Under the pieces are notes generated by a model, which saw nothing but the letters and a program-made list of their open reading frames with translations, did not search any database and was not told where the DNA came from. From positions 102,328,501 through 102,392,500 of the forward strand of contig CM065815.1 of assembly GCA_033398695.1 (NCBI GenBank): a DNA stretch of 64,000 nucleotides, given 5' to 3'. Every line of letters begins with the position of its first letter. The first letter of the stretch is position 1. The DNA comes from Orobanche coerulescens (Eukaryota > Streptophyta > Magnoliopsida > Lamiales > Orobanchaceae). The position numbers and the translations under genes were made by a program. Below are positions 31,772 through 42,394 of this stretch, one piece after another.

Positions 31772-34700
31772 TGTAATACCTGGTTGTGAATTCATTTATT
31801 ATCATTTAGTAATTGTTACTCAGAATTTTTTTTCACTCAGTAATAATCGTTCATCATTCATATTCAGTCAACTATGTTCACCATTCGGCGTATTTTGGGA
31901 TCATCACTGTTTGAGATCGAGCCGAGATTATTGTCATCATCATCATCATGTTTTAATTTTCAGTTTGAGAGGTAGCGCACGCTACACATTCTGGTTAGCG
32001 CGTGCTAATGGGGTGCAAGTAACGCACGCTATGATTCAGTATTAGCGCACGCTAGCGCAAGTGGGGCAGACAGTCTAGAAGGTACTGGGCTGATTTGGGA
32101 AATTCGTAGCGCACGCTATGAGTGGTAAGTAGCGTACGCTAATTGTGCTGGTAACGCACGCTAAGTCACATTAGTAACGCACGCTAACGCGTGCAAGGCA
32201 GATGACAGTAGGTTCTGGACTTCCGTTTTTGAATATCAGACATCAGTTAACGCACGCTAACAATCTGGGTTAACGCACGCTATCGGTAAGGTGTTAGCAC
32301 ACGCTACCAAGTCCTAGCGCATGCTAACGAGGCATTTTAGAGCTCACTGGACTGCCCAGTAAACCGCTAGCGCACGCTAAATATCAGGTCATAGCGTGCG
32401 CTAAGCTGGGACAGTATATATAAGACAGTTCAGTCCAACCTTCGTCATTTCTTCATTTCTCAACCATTTCGGACGAGCTTGGGCGATTCGGAAAGGTCTT
32501 TTCGAGCTACAATCATCTATCATCATCTTCAAGCTCCTAAGTTGGATTAATCATCATCTAATCAGTTTCATCACTCCAAATCAAGGTAATGATTCTTGGA
32601 TCTAGAATTTCGGATCTTGGGTGTTTTGCTTTCGATCTCTTCGTGTTAAATCGATATTGTGTTGGAATATGTTAGATATGGATTATCTATCTTGGATACA
32701 TGTATTTCTACGGATTCATTGGTGTAATTTTCGGAATTTGTGAATAATTGAGGAATTGTTCAAGAACCCTTACAGGTTGACTTTGGGTTTTTGGGGGTTT
32801 TCGACTAAATATTGTTGAAATATCGATTTAAGTATTCCTATTGGATTATTGATGATATTCATGAGGTTTTGTTGGATTGAATCATTCATTGGAAGTTGGT
32901 TTCGGATTTAATTGAGTTTTGGTTGTAAACAATTGGAGATTGTTTACAACGCGTTTGTTTTAATGCCCCAATGAGTTGGGGTATGGTTGTATCGACTTTT
33001 GAGTTGGTTGTGATCATGCTTGATTCGTGTATTAAGAGAATTGTTGATATTTGTGTTGTTCAAGGTTGTACGGGCGGCCGATAGTTTCGTTAAGGACGTT
33101 GATCGTGGAAGTACCTTCTCGCCTTCGGTTTGAGGCAAGTTTTATACTTGTACTAGTCAATGGGATTAATGTCATCATATATGTGTATGAATGTGTTGTA
33201 TCATTCCGAGACTTAGTCTCTTCATGAATTCATTGATATTAAGAGATCGTTTGATACGATACCTTTCGGCAACTATGCCAAATGTTTATTATTGTCCGTT
33301 AATGGCCGATTCAAGGCATTGTGATACTCGTTATTAATGTCATTGTCGATAGCCGGTTCGCGGTATCGATGTATCGATTGTTGTTAATATTGATGTCAAT
33401 CTAATACATCGTTTGAATCATTGTTATTCCTGTTGGGGTTGTCATTAAAACTGTATTGGCCGATTAAAGGCATTAGCGTATTCATTTCTCATCTTCGTCG
33501 TCGGTCACCGATTAAAGGTGCCGAGGTATCCTTCGTATCATTGTCATCGATTGGCCGTTCTCAGGCAGATCGAAATGTTCAATCATTCACCATATCATTG
33601 TTATCGATTGACCGTTCTAAGGCAATCGAGGTATTTAATCATTCATCGTATTATTCGTAGCGATTGGCCATTCTAAGCCAATCGAAGCGCGTAATCTTTC
33701 ATGGGATCATCCGCTGCATCATTGTTATCGGTTGGCCATCCTAAGGCAATCGAGGTGTTAAATTGGGACTTTCAAGGACGGTGTCTATCCGTGTGTTACT
33801 GTCATCGTGTTGGCCGACTCAAGGCAGCACACTATCATTCATTGTGATACGGCTTCGCCCTAATTGTGATACGGCTTCGCCGTGGCTTCGCCCTAATTGT
33901 GATACGGCCGTGCCGTGGCTTCGCCCTAATTGTGATACGGCCGCGTGCGGCTTCGGCCCTAATTGTGATACGGCTTCGTGCCGTGGCTTCGGCCCTAATT
34001 GTGATACGGCTTCGTGCCGTGGCTTCGGCCCTAATTGTGATACGGCTTCGAGCCGTGGCTTCGGCCCTAATTGTGATATGGCTTTGTGCCGTGGCTTCGG
34101 CCCTAATCGATACAGCTTCGGGCTGTTTTGGCTTCATGCGATTGTGATATTTGACAGCTTCGGCTGAGCGGCTTTCAAGCCTTTATTATTGTCCTGGTAA
34201 TTTCATTGGAGCCTTCGGGCATTGTGATTCATAATTAATTCAGTCCTGGTTTGGTTCATGTCGTGTAATTCATTGTGGTATTTTGTGATTTTGATTCGCC
34301 GTTGGGCACTTATGTTCTAACCTGTCGAACAGGTATTAATAGTATGCCGTGGGCATAGTATTTCGCGAATGCTCGGTTCTTACCTTGGTTTGTGAGCATC
34401 TCGTATTATTATTATCATTGTACCGTTTCATTCTGCCTTTGGATGCATATCATGTTATACATGTATTTGATGTTCATTATCTGGATGACTGACCCCGTGG
34501 GGGCGGAACATGTTTTCATGTTTTAGGTGATTGCGTGGAGAGAGTTGAGACATAGGGGCATGACGATGGCGACGAGGCATTCGAGCGATACTAGTCCGAG
34601 TTGTTCATTGTCGGTCAGTCAATTGGAGTGTACTCCAGTCTTGTCAGTTGTTGTCGTGTTGTATTACCCGAACAGATGTTCGGGGATGTTGTTGTATTTC

Positions 34701-34890
34701 ATTTTTTGGCCATGTAGGCCACTTTTGTCGTTGAAATTCCTTATCGGAATATTGTGTTGGATGTCATGGTAGGGACTATAATTTTCCCTTATTGTGTAAT
34801 TTATTGTATTTTAGTCATGTTCGCCTGGTGGATCTCCTGGCGTGGGGTCCACGGCACTGTAATAACCCAATCGGATTTTGGGGTGTTACA
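31772..34890 (+). repeat. Right LTR of element D
   Basis: 3119 bases, TGTAATACC...GTGTTACA. Contains the near-palindrome array (31973-32403), TATA (32415-32423), a longer minisatellite (about 33842-34110, eight units) and the terminal block. Very similar to the left LTR, so D is young. Confidence 0.93.
33842..34110 (+). repeat. 36-base minisatellite in the right D LTR
   Basis: Eight units of GTGATACGGCTTCG...GGCCCTAATT. The 100-130 codon frames across it on both strands (repeated RGFGPNCDTA or AEATARSRITI) are a consequence of the repeat, not genes. Confidence 0.82.
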
Positions 34891-35191
34891 GACCCCATCT
34901 GCATTTCTTCGGCCCGTTCCTCCTGTTGGCTTATTATGGCATTTAGTGCTTTCTTCTTCGGGCACTCCTGGACGAAGTGTGGACCCCCGCATAAGAAGCA
35001 CTCTCTCTTCTTGACTTCATGGGTCTTTTCTTTCCCTTTGAAGGTTGGCTTATATCCCGTCTTGTGAGTCCTGTCTCCCCCACCTTTTTCCTTGCCTCCC
35101 GTCTTGTCCTTTCGCTGCGCGAAGTCCTTTCGAAATTCCACAATTTCTTCGGCCGCAGCAATTGCTTCCGACAGATCTTGGACGTTCTGCC
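34891..35191 (-). pseudogene. gag: gag zinc-knuckle segment, Galadriel-like element
   Basis: Minus-strand reading gives NVQDLSEAIAAAEEIVEF, a Lys/Gly-rich stretch and a CCHC knuckle ECFLCGGPHFVQECP, then KKKALNAIISQQEERAEEM. It is the C-terminal part of Gag. The right end (35191) is the insertion point of K and the left end that of D; the frame continues across both once the insertions are removed. Confidence 0.9.
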
Positions 35192-35877
35192 TGTTGCTAC
35201 CCAAAATATTATCCGGAGATAGATATTGCTGGAATGGATGGGATAGCAAACAAATGCAAGAGCACTTCCGTGAGAAAGATAAATAACACAAGATTTGCCG
35301 GGGTTGTTAGTCCCGGGCTTGAATGCTCTCGCGAGATATTATTAATACCGATATTCGGGGATACAAGTACTAATATAAGAATACAATTACAATGAGTGTA
35401 AAGTTTCTTGTTATCTTAGCTAGTGAGCGTGTAGATTGCCGGAAGAACCAGATTTGATGCTCTGTGAGTTCTTGTAACAAAGGTGATGAACAGTCGCGGC
35501 GGTGAGAGATCGACCGCCTCTCACGGCGAGTATTTAGCCTGTTGTTTGGGCTTCGGGCTTGTGAATCCCTTGGAATCTGTCTAGTGGAGACTTGCTGCTT
35601 CGCCGATCGTCTTACGGACGAGAGATTTGGAGAGAGAAGTCCCGAGATGGATTAGGTGAGATAGCCGGGAGCTTGGTGATATGTGTGTTCTTCAGTATTT
35701 CCGTGGATGTATCGGAATGTGAGAGAATGTGAACTTTTGGTGGAATGTATTTCGGACGTAAGTCAAATGAATTCCGAACCGTATATTCAGTGATCTGGGA
35801 ACCGTTGAGTGAATTCCGAGCTGTTGGTTAAAATGAATCTAGAACTGAGAACCTTTTTCCAGTAGGAGGAGGTTCTC

Positions 35878-35885
35878 TATTTATA
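35878..35885 (-). promoter_or_regulatory. TATA box of the K LTR
   Basis: TATAAATA on the minus strand, with the GATCG-rich block directly upstream. The counterpart in the other LTR is at 43081-43088. Confidence 0.65.
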
Positions 35886-35901
35886 GGGCTTGGATACGCC
35901 G

Positions 35902-36313
35902 GGCGATCGCCTTTACTGCAATATAATAATCGGGCGATCGTCTTTTAGCACATGGGCCTGTCCCTTCAACGTCTGCAGGAAATGCTGGCAGTCAACTGTG
36001 CGGTCCAATGGGGAGCTTACACGCGTCCTGAGTTGCTGTCGCGGGTGGTCCCACTGACAACTTTCGGCGCGCATGCTGGTAGGTGAGGTAGGTGACAGGC
36101 TGTGGTCAAATGTCTTGTCTGTCAGCAAAAGATCTTATCTGCTGGCGAAGATCTCGTCAGCGCCTTTGGTGGATCTGCACGTGGGTGCTTTCCTGAGATC
36201 CAGTCCTTGATGGTTTTGACGGGCGATCGTCTCTGCTCGGGGCGCAGGTCGATTGCCCTTAGCCGGTTAGTAGAGCAGATCGCCAGCTGCCAAAGGGCGA
36301 TCGCCCTGGGAGT
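35902..36313. promoter_or_regulatory. GGGCGATCG palindrome cluster in the K LTR
   Basis: At least six CGATCG or GATCGCC words, among them GGCGATCGCC (35902-35911) and the 14-base palindrome AGGGCGATCGCCCT (36294-36307). Located just upstream of the minus-strand TATA box. Confidence 0.6.
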
Positions 36314-36444
36314 CGATCGCTAGGTACCTGATGGTGGTTTGATATCTTTGATTTGGCGAGCTAGCCATAGTTTGACTGATGTTGACTTGGTCGCTCGGCC
36401 TTATAGTCGATCTCCTGTCGGGATGAATAAATCGTGACACAACC

Positions 36445-36801
36445 ATTGCCCCCCAGCTCGCTCATACGTTGGAAACGTGGGGTGAGGTGGCTCTCTTGGC
36501 GATCGCTGAACCATTGACGAGCGACTTCGTGTTTAATGGAACTGGCGATCGTCTTTGAGCTGATATACTCTGGATTTGGACGACCTGGTTGGCCGAATCG
36601 CAAGGAAAAACAATGGGCGTTGAAAAGTCTCCTCGCACGTGTCGGGCTTCTATTGGAGGACGCCAACGGTCCTTAATGACTCCTCGGTTGACGCGTCCTC
36701 GAAAAGATGCGTACGCGGGCCTCGAGGGGGTCAACTGGTGCGCCGTTTGAGATTCGACCCCTGAGGTTTTCTCTTATTGCAAACGGGTCCCTGCCTTCTC
36801 T
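36445..36801 (-). other. 3' end of the K interior: polypurine-like tract and spacer
   Basis: The plus strand reads ATTGCCCCCCAGC beside the LTR, a weak polypurine tract on the minus strand. The rest, up to the opposite-strand TATA box, is CGATCG-rich with no convincing gene. Confidence 0.5.
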
Positions 36802-36808
36802 TATAAAA
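36802..36808 (+). promoter_or_regulatory. TATA box of the opposite-strand gene in element K
   Basis: TATAAAA in CTTATAAAAGGGCGCGG, 148 bases before the ATG at 36950. The region between is unique and contains a possible splice donor (GGGTAAGAAA at about 36912). Confidence 0.6.
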
Positions 36809-36949
36809 GGGCGCGGGGTCAGATCTCACTCACGCGTGCTTTTTGGAGAAAGAAGGACTCGCGCCGAATTTTACGAAGATCTAAGAGCCGATCGTCGATC
36901 GATTTCACTTTAGGGTAAGAAAAATCCTTCTCTTCCCTTCTAACTGAAA

Positions 36950-39628
36950 ATGGCCGGAACCTCATCATCGTTTGGAGCGGGAACCAGTTCTGCCGCCGGG
37001 ACATCGGCTGCCCGGGGAGAAACTTCTTCCGTCTTCCACCTGGAGACGGCGGCTGAAGCAATTCGAGCCGGAATCGACCCGGCTGAAGTTGAGGCTTTGT
37101 TCAATGAGGCCGATATTGCTAGGGAGTCGGCTGCTGAGGAGAGACGATCGCAGATCGAGAGAGATCGCGATCGGGGCTTCGGGAGCAACATAGTGATTTT
37201 GGACGGGCTATAGGGCCTTTCTTTGAAATAATGGAGAGATTGGCGGTCCTACTCCGCGATTCGATTTCGGGGATATTCGGTCGCTTATCCCTATGTGCTC
37301 CCCAAGCGGTCGCGATATCGTGCCGCAAATGATCGTTGTGGTCGCTCGGCCAAATACGAGCTCGGCGACCGTGAGAGATCTCGGCCGTCTGGAGGACAAG
37401 ATTCCATGTTCCTTGAGATGTGGACATGTTCGCGCCCGCGGAGAATGAACGAGCCGACCAGCCTCCGATGGGTATGGTCGCAGTGAGTGAGGCCGTTATG
37501 GAGGCCGGCCGCGCTTCCCTCTGTCCTTTGCGGTCTCCCATCGTTGGCCGCTTGGAATGTGGCGCCACTTGGTCGACGCCGAACGCCCGGCTCCAAATCA
37601 TATGCACTTTCACCCTATTCGGCGGTCACCGCCGCCTCCCGTCGCCGTTGGAGATGAATCATCTGTTTAAACCGACGGCTCATAGAGGGTTGGTCGGCGG
37701 TTACCACATCCAAGGCCGATCTGGCCGGGTGATTCATGGAGTTCGAATAAGATACGGGGCGATCGACGAAGTGGTTGCGGGTCGGCAAGTGGAGAGCTTC
37801 GAGCGACAATCCCACACGCGAATCGAGATCCCCAGATTTCGGGAGAGGAATCCGTGGGGTTTAGACTCTCCCTTCGCTTGGATGCGTTTTGGGTGATCTA
37901 ATTTGATTTACATTTTGCAGGCTTTCATATTCCGGCGATCGAGGAGCCGCCTTCGACTTCCTCGTTGTTTGGGAGCGAATTAGGAGCTTGTCGGACGACC
38001 TAGACGCCACTCGGATCAACAAGGAGAGTCGGTTGTCGGCTCGACTATTCCGCTTCCCGAGACATCTCGCGGTGCAGTATGTGGTCTGCGATCTTCACTT
38101 ACTAGCGATCGCCTTATTTTAAGGAGCAGTGTCGGCCGTTAGTCGATCGTCTTTAAGCTGCAGAGATTCGTTTCCTCGCTTTTTGGAGCCTCGTGAGATC
38201 GCTATGTCGAACCCAGGAGTCCTAGGCCGTCTTCACGCGAAGAGGTCGACTCGGGTTCCACCGTCGCATTGCCTATAGTTCGGAGGCGGAGCCTCGTGCG
38301 GAGCCGGAGCCTCGCGTAGAGCAGTCGTGGTTGAGGAGGAAATTCGGAGGAGGGGCTTGGGCGAATCGCAAGAGGCCGAGGCCGGAAGCAACCGTTTCTG
38401 TCCCGGGCGATGAAGTGCCGATCGCCGCGCCTCCGATCACCATCGTTGCTCCGAGCGCGAGCCGCCTCTGCGGCTTTGCGGGAGACGGCGATCGCGGATG
38501 CAGAGATTCCTCGAGGGAAGCCGTTTTTGGTCGGGATCCCGAGAAGGCCGAGAGGTAGATAGCATTTGTGTTTGACAATTGCATCTGCGTAGGAGTTGTA
38601 CTAACTTAGTTGTTTTGATGCGGGATCCGTCGCGCAGATCCTTCTTGTCCACCGATGGTCGTGGATTTCTGGCGAGCCGATCTCTCGCCATTCTGTGATA
38701 TTCCTCCCTATGTTAGCAAGGCCGCTTCCGCCGCCGAAGGCGTGGACAATCGATCTGGATGCGATCGCTCGCGGCGATCGTCGAGTTCGATGCATCTTTG
38801 TTGTCGCCCTTTCTCTTGAGACGGCGACCATGGCCTTCCAGTGCTCGGGAGTTTGAGGAGGCCCTCCACTATTCGCCTTCGGGAGGATCTCGAGGCGGCT
38901 CGGAAGAGAACGCCGAGTTTGCCGACAAGATCGTGGCGATGGAGAAGGACTCCTGGAGGCGGCCAAGCGGGCGAGCCATGAGCTTGAGCCGAGAAGAGGG
39001 AGACCGAGAAATTCGAATGGCGGTCGACCGATTTCGGGACCAGATGCAGAGTGCCGTCAGGCGAGGAATGTTCTTGAGGAGGAGGTCGATCGCGAGAAGG
39101 TGACGATCGCCGGTGACCCAGGTAGCGGAGGCGAAAGAGAAGGTTGCTGCGAGGGAGGCCGAGCTCCAGGGATCGCAGCAGGCGATGGCCGAGCTGAGAG
39201 GAGAGGTTGAGGCGACCAAGGCCGATCCCTTCCAAAACTTGGAGTATGTCAGCGAGTTCGCCTATTATTTGGCGTTCGCCGACTCGATCCGAGCGGCTAA
39301 GAAGGGAGGCTTGGAGGTCGGTCCTCTTGCCGAGAAGTTCAAGTCATATGCATTGGAGCATCCTCTCAATTCGGCTTTCTCCCTGCCGATCTTGGACCTG
39401 GCGGACATCGGTGTGTATTTGAGCTGGTATCCGTCTCCAGACAGTCTTGCTCATCCCGATGCTCCGGAAGATGAGGGAACCGCGCCGAATGCTGATGGTG
39501 AAGGCCCGGCAGGGGCCTGAGGCGCTTCCTTTTTTACGCTTCTAGCTTACTTTCTTTGAAGTTTGTAGCTTTCTTTTGTAGTACTTAGGCCTTCGGGCGA
39601 TCGTGTACTCTATTTTTCAAGTAATAAA
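36950..39628 (+). pseudogene. Opposite-strand gene (aORF type) of element K, fragmented
   Basis: Runs antisense to gag, between gag and the 3' LTR, where Tat-lineage elements are known to carry extra antisense ORFs. The first segment (36950-37213) starts MAGTSSSFGAG and is Ala/Ser/Gly-rich, then acidic. Further open pieces lie at 37420-37896, 38331-38558 and 38759-39103. An acceptor-like site (TTTACATTTTGCAG) ends at 37919. The last piece (39113-39518 plus stop) is a Glu/Ala-rich coiled-coil-like stretch, then an aromatic segment (FAYYLAFADS...LSWYPSPDS) and an acidic end. AATAAA lies at 39623. I cannot tell introns from frameshifts. Function unknown. Confidence 0.6.
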
Positions 39629-40877
39629 ATGAGCATTTGGATTTCTGACTTATCACTTGAATGAATGGTTATTTTTGAGTCTTTGTTTGACTTTGTACAA
39701 ATGCGTGAGGAGAGATCGTTGCGAGGGTAGTTCCAAATGAATTGATAAACTCATAAGACAACTTTTTACAACAAGTTCGATCGCTGCACTACTTCTAAAA
39801 AAATGACGATCTCCGTATGTGGTTGAATAGCGATGATCGTCGTGTAGGTAGTCCGCACTCTTCTTGCCCCTTGTTTTTATTCACTTAGTGGAAGTAAGGG
39901 GATGAAAATAATTCCTTGAGTGAGCGGTCTTTAACTTTGTCGAATCCTCGGGGACGGTCGTCCATCTTGAGGAACCGTGCACGATCGCGGAGTTCAATGG
40001 GCCGACTCCTTGATCATGTCTTGATGCGCGAAGACATTGAGTGTCTCGTGACTCACTTTATTATGAGGGTCCTCCGTTAGGCTGCGCCTCGCCTCGTATT
40101 TAAACGAAAGGCGTGCGGTCTTGGTCTAGAGGAGTCCTTGCGCGGGGCAGCGTCGGATGAATCAACTCCACGCCCGCGGCTTGTTAGCTCTGCTTCCACC
40201 TCGGCCAGCCATGGAGATGGCCGACCTCGACGGTGTACGTTGAGACGGGGTTGTGGCACGTCGCATTGTCCGGGTTCACCATGTCAGATGATGAACCTTT
40301 GAGGGCGAGCGATCGTGTCCACTGATTTGTTTTGGAGGGCCCTCAGACTACGCCGGCCTCGTATTTAAACGAAGGGCGGGCGATCTTGGCCTAAAGGGAC
40401 CTTGCATGGCCTAAGCAGTCGGAATTATCGACCACCAGGACCATGGCTGCACTCTTCCACCTTGGATCGTCATGTAGATGCCGACCTTCGACGGTGTACG
40501 TTGTGCGGGGGAGGCGATCTCGTGCCTTAGTCCATCGTGTTAGACGGTGAAGCTGCAGATGGCGATCGTGTCCTCCGTTTTCTTAAATATGTTGGGAGAT
40601 CGTAATGACTTCCGTGGTCTCATTCTCTTGATTGAAGCATATAGAGACGGTCGCGAGGTTGATCCGGGTCGGCTCGTATGAGCTTCCCGGCTGTTTTGCG
40701 TTCGACTCGGGCGATCGTCTATAGAGATAGGCGGGGGCTTCGGCTAAACCAATAAGTCATCGACTTGCCCTCCTCGAGCAGTCTCAGAGTGTTTGAGGAG
40801 GTCGCGGCAATTGTTGGTCTTGTGTGGGACTCTTGTGGTAGGCACAATATTGATTGTTGTCCAGTGACCGTGGTCCC
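39629..40877. repeat. K interior without a gene; two-copy tandem repeat
   Basis: Contains two diverged copies, about 270 bases each, of a segment (about 40062-40335 and 40340-40600). Both include CCTCGTATTTAAACGAA and a GACGGTGTACGTTG block. Otherwise CGATCG-rich. No pol motif found in any frame. Confidence 0.65.
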
Positions 40878-41378
40878 TTATCGCCTTTGGCTTTTTGAGC
40901 TCTTCGTGCCCCTTGATGGCATAGAAAATATGTGCCGAGTTACATTGAACGTATGGAGGAGATGGGCTTCCATGTCCTCGAAAGCCTTGAGATCTCCGGG
41001 TGTCTTGGCGATCGCCTTCTTTGCTTTGGCGATCGCTATCTTCCGGGCAAGAGGTGGCGTTTCCTCGTCTAAGCGGAGGGTGAGTAGCCTTTGCACGGCC
41101 AGAAGTTGGCGGCTTTAGCGCGGAAGATCGTGTAAGTTGGGGAATGTCCTTGGAGAGGTGTCTCGAACATGGGAGAGTGACCGTGAATCCCCCATGACCG
41201 AATAGAGAGCGAGCTCATCACCGACGGGTTCACGGTAAGGATGATTTCGTCTACCCGGTCGATGTAATCTGCGGATTTCGTCCTTCCCCGCTTGATTTTT
41301 ATCATGCGGCTGGGGCCTTCAGTCTGGCGACCTTCTTTGGCGAAGTATGACGTGAAGTCATCCGCCGTTTCTTAAAAG
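40878..41378 (-). pseudogene. gag: gag C-terminal part of element K, frameshifted
   Basis: The gag frame shifts near 41375. The shifted frame gives ADDFTSYFAKEGRQTEGPS, then an Arg/Lys stretch and a degraded tail. Another short frame (41096-40878) is Lys/Ala-rich. No complete zinc knuckle could be read. Confidence 0.5.
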
Positions 41379-42267
41379 AGGTGACCGATCGTGGTGGTAG
41401 TGAGACGTACCACTTATGGGCCAGCTCGCCCAATGTCAGCGGGAAGATCCGGCACTTGGTTGCATCAGATGCCCCACACCCAGTCATGTAAATTCGGAAT
41501 TTACTCAGGTGGGTTTCTGGGTCCGATCTCCCCTTATACAGAGGTGTTTTAGGAGGAGCGATCGTTGGTTGTATGGGGGCAAGCTCGATGTGGACCGCGA
41601 GTGGCTCGGTCGGCCCGGCGATCTTCTTGCTGGTGCTTGCCCCATTGTCCAAGAGTGCTCTCATCTCGTCGAGCTGACGTTGCATGGCGGCCATCGCCGT
41701 GGCCTGACTGTTAACGGCTCGGCGATCGGAGCGGGAGCCGAGGCGATTGAGTACTGAGTCCCTGGCGATCGGGGCGGGAGTCAGATGGCTGACATGCGTT
41801 CGGCTATGAAGTGAGTAGGCCGAACTCCTGGTGACGGATTCGGATTCCGTCATCTCAAGGTTGGAAACAGAGTGCCCCGGTCGCCGGGATGGGTCGCGTC
41901 CCAAGCGATCGAATATGGATCCGTCCGGTCGTGCGAGAGCCTTTCCTCGCGAATTGGGGCTTTTTGACGATCGCTCGTTCAGTAGCCCATTGAATTTCCG
42001 TTTTCCCATGCGGCGGATGATCGAGGGAGTTATCGCGGGCGGCGCGCATGCTCTCCGTCGCTCCTCCAGGATGGCCATAGCCTCCTCGATCTGTTCCTCG
42101 GTTTGGAACTGATCGAGTGAGAGGTTGGGGCCATCTCTCGGATGCGGGATCGAGAGTCTCGCGTTGCCGCGGCTTCCCCCTGTCGTCGGCTGGGGTTCGG
42201 ACTGAGCCGGGAAATGGTGTCCGGCGGTTCGGAGAGTAGCTTTCTTCGATGGACCGGTGGATGTCAT
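41302..42267 (-). CDS. gag: Gag protein of element K (Tat-like)
   Basis: 321 codons from an ATG 128 bases inside the 5' LTR. The N-terminal half is low-complexity, Arg/Ser-rich, with a Glu-rich helix (EEQIEEAMAILEERRRAC) and QRQLDEMRALLDNG. The C-terminal part is the Tat-type capsid core: TPLYKGRSDPETHLSKFRIYM, SDATKCRIFPLTLGELAHKWYVSLPP. After SVTSFK the frame is shifted, so the last about 15 residues are spurious and the true protein continues on another frame. Gag would assemble particles; pol is absent from this element. Confidence 0.82.
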   Translation of the reverse strand: MTSTGPSKKATLRTAGHHFPAQSEPQPTTGGSRGNARLSIPHPRDGPNLSLDQFQTEEQIEEAMAILEERRRACAPPAITPSIIRRMGKRKFNGLLNERSSKSPNSRGKALARPDGSIFDRLGRDPSRRPGHSVSNLEMTESESVTRSSAYSLHSRTHVSHLTPAPIARDSVLNRLGSRSDRRAVNSQATAMAAMQRQLDEMRALLDNGASTSKKIAGPTEPLAVHIELAPIQPTIAPPKTPLYKGRSDPETHLSKFRIYMTGCGASDATKCRIFPLTLGELAHKWYVSLPPRSVTSFKKRRMTSRHTSPKKVARLKAPAA

Positions 42268-42374
42268 GATTCTGGAGGTTTTCTTTGAAGCGCAGTGAGT
42301 GTCACTTCAAGTATATGCCCCGAGAACAGTGAGTGTTCTTCGGGACGGTAGAAATAAAAGTTTGAGGGTTAGAT

Positions 42375-42392
42375 GCCCTCCTTCTAGCGCCA
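42375..42392 (-). other. Primer-binding site of element K
   Basis: Minus strand TGGCGCTAGAAGGAGGGC, two bases from the 5' LTR. Unlike the initiator-Met sites of all other elements here; the tRNA is not identified. Confidence 0.6.
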
Positions 42393-42394
42393 AT

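Larger units (their letters stand above)
16161..34890 (+). mobile_element. Element D: gag-only Tekay-like retrotransposon with a nested tandem element
   Basis: Bounded by target repeats GACCC (16156-16160 and 34891-34895). LTRs of about 3.05 and 3.12 kb, a variant initiator-Met primer site and a strong polypurine tract are present. The only protein is Gag, with no pol, so it is of the TR-GAG type of non-autonomous LTR element. Without the nested array (19860-29374 plus one CAATC) it is about 9.2 kb, two thirds of which is LTR. It must rely on a pol from a relative; the Gag has two zinc knuckles, as in element B. Confidence 0.92.
35192..36444 (-). repeat. 3' LTR of element K
   Basis: Starts TGTTGCTACCC and ends CACAACC; the partner ends CACAACA, so the last base is altered here. 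TATA box on the minus strand (TATAAATA, 35878-35885). Upstream of it in minus sense (35902-36313) are GGGCGATCG words, including a 14-base palindrome. Confidence 0.9.

Noticed and set aside
33835..34137. 100-codon minus-strand repeat protein with AEATARSRITI units
   Set aside because: Produced by the 36-base minisatellite of the D LTR; the left LTR does not preserve it.
36950..39520. Opposite-strand gene in K as a captured host gene
   Set aside because: Position and layout fit the antisense ORFs of Tat-lineage elements, and I recognise no host protein family in the pieces.
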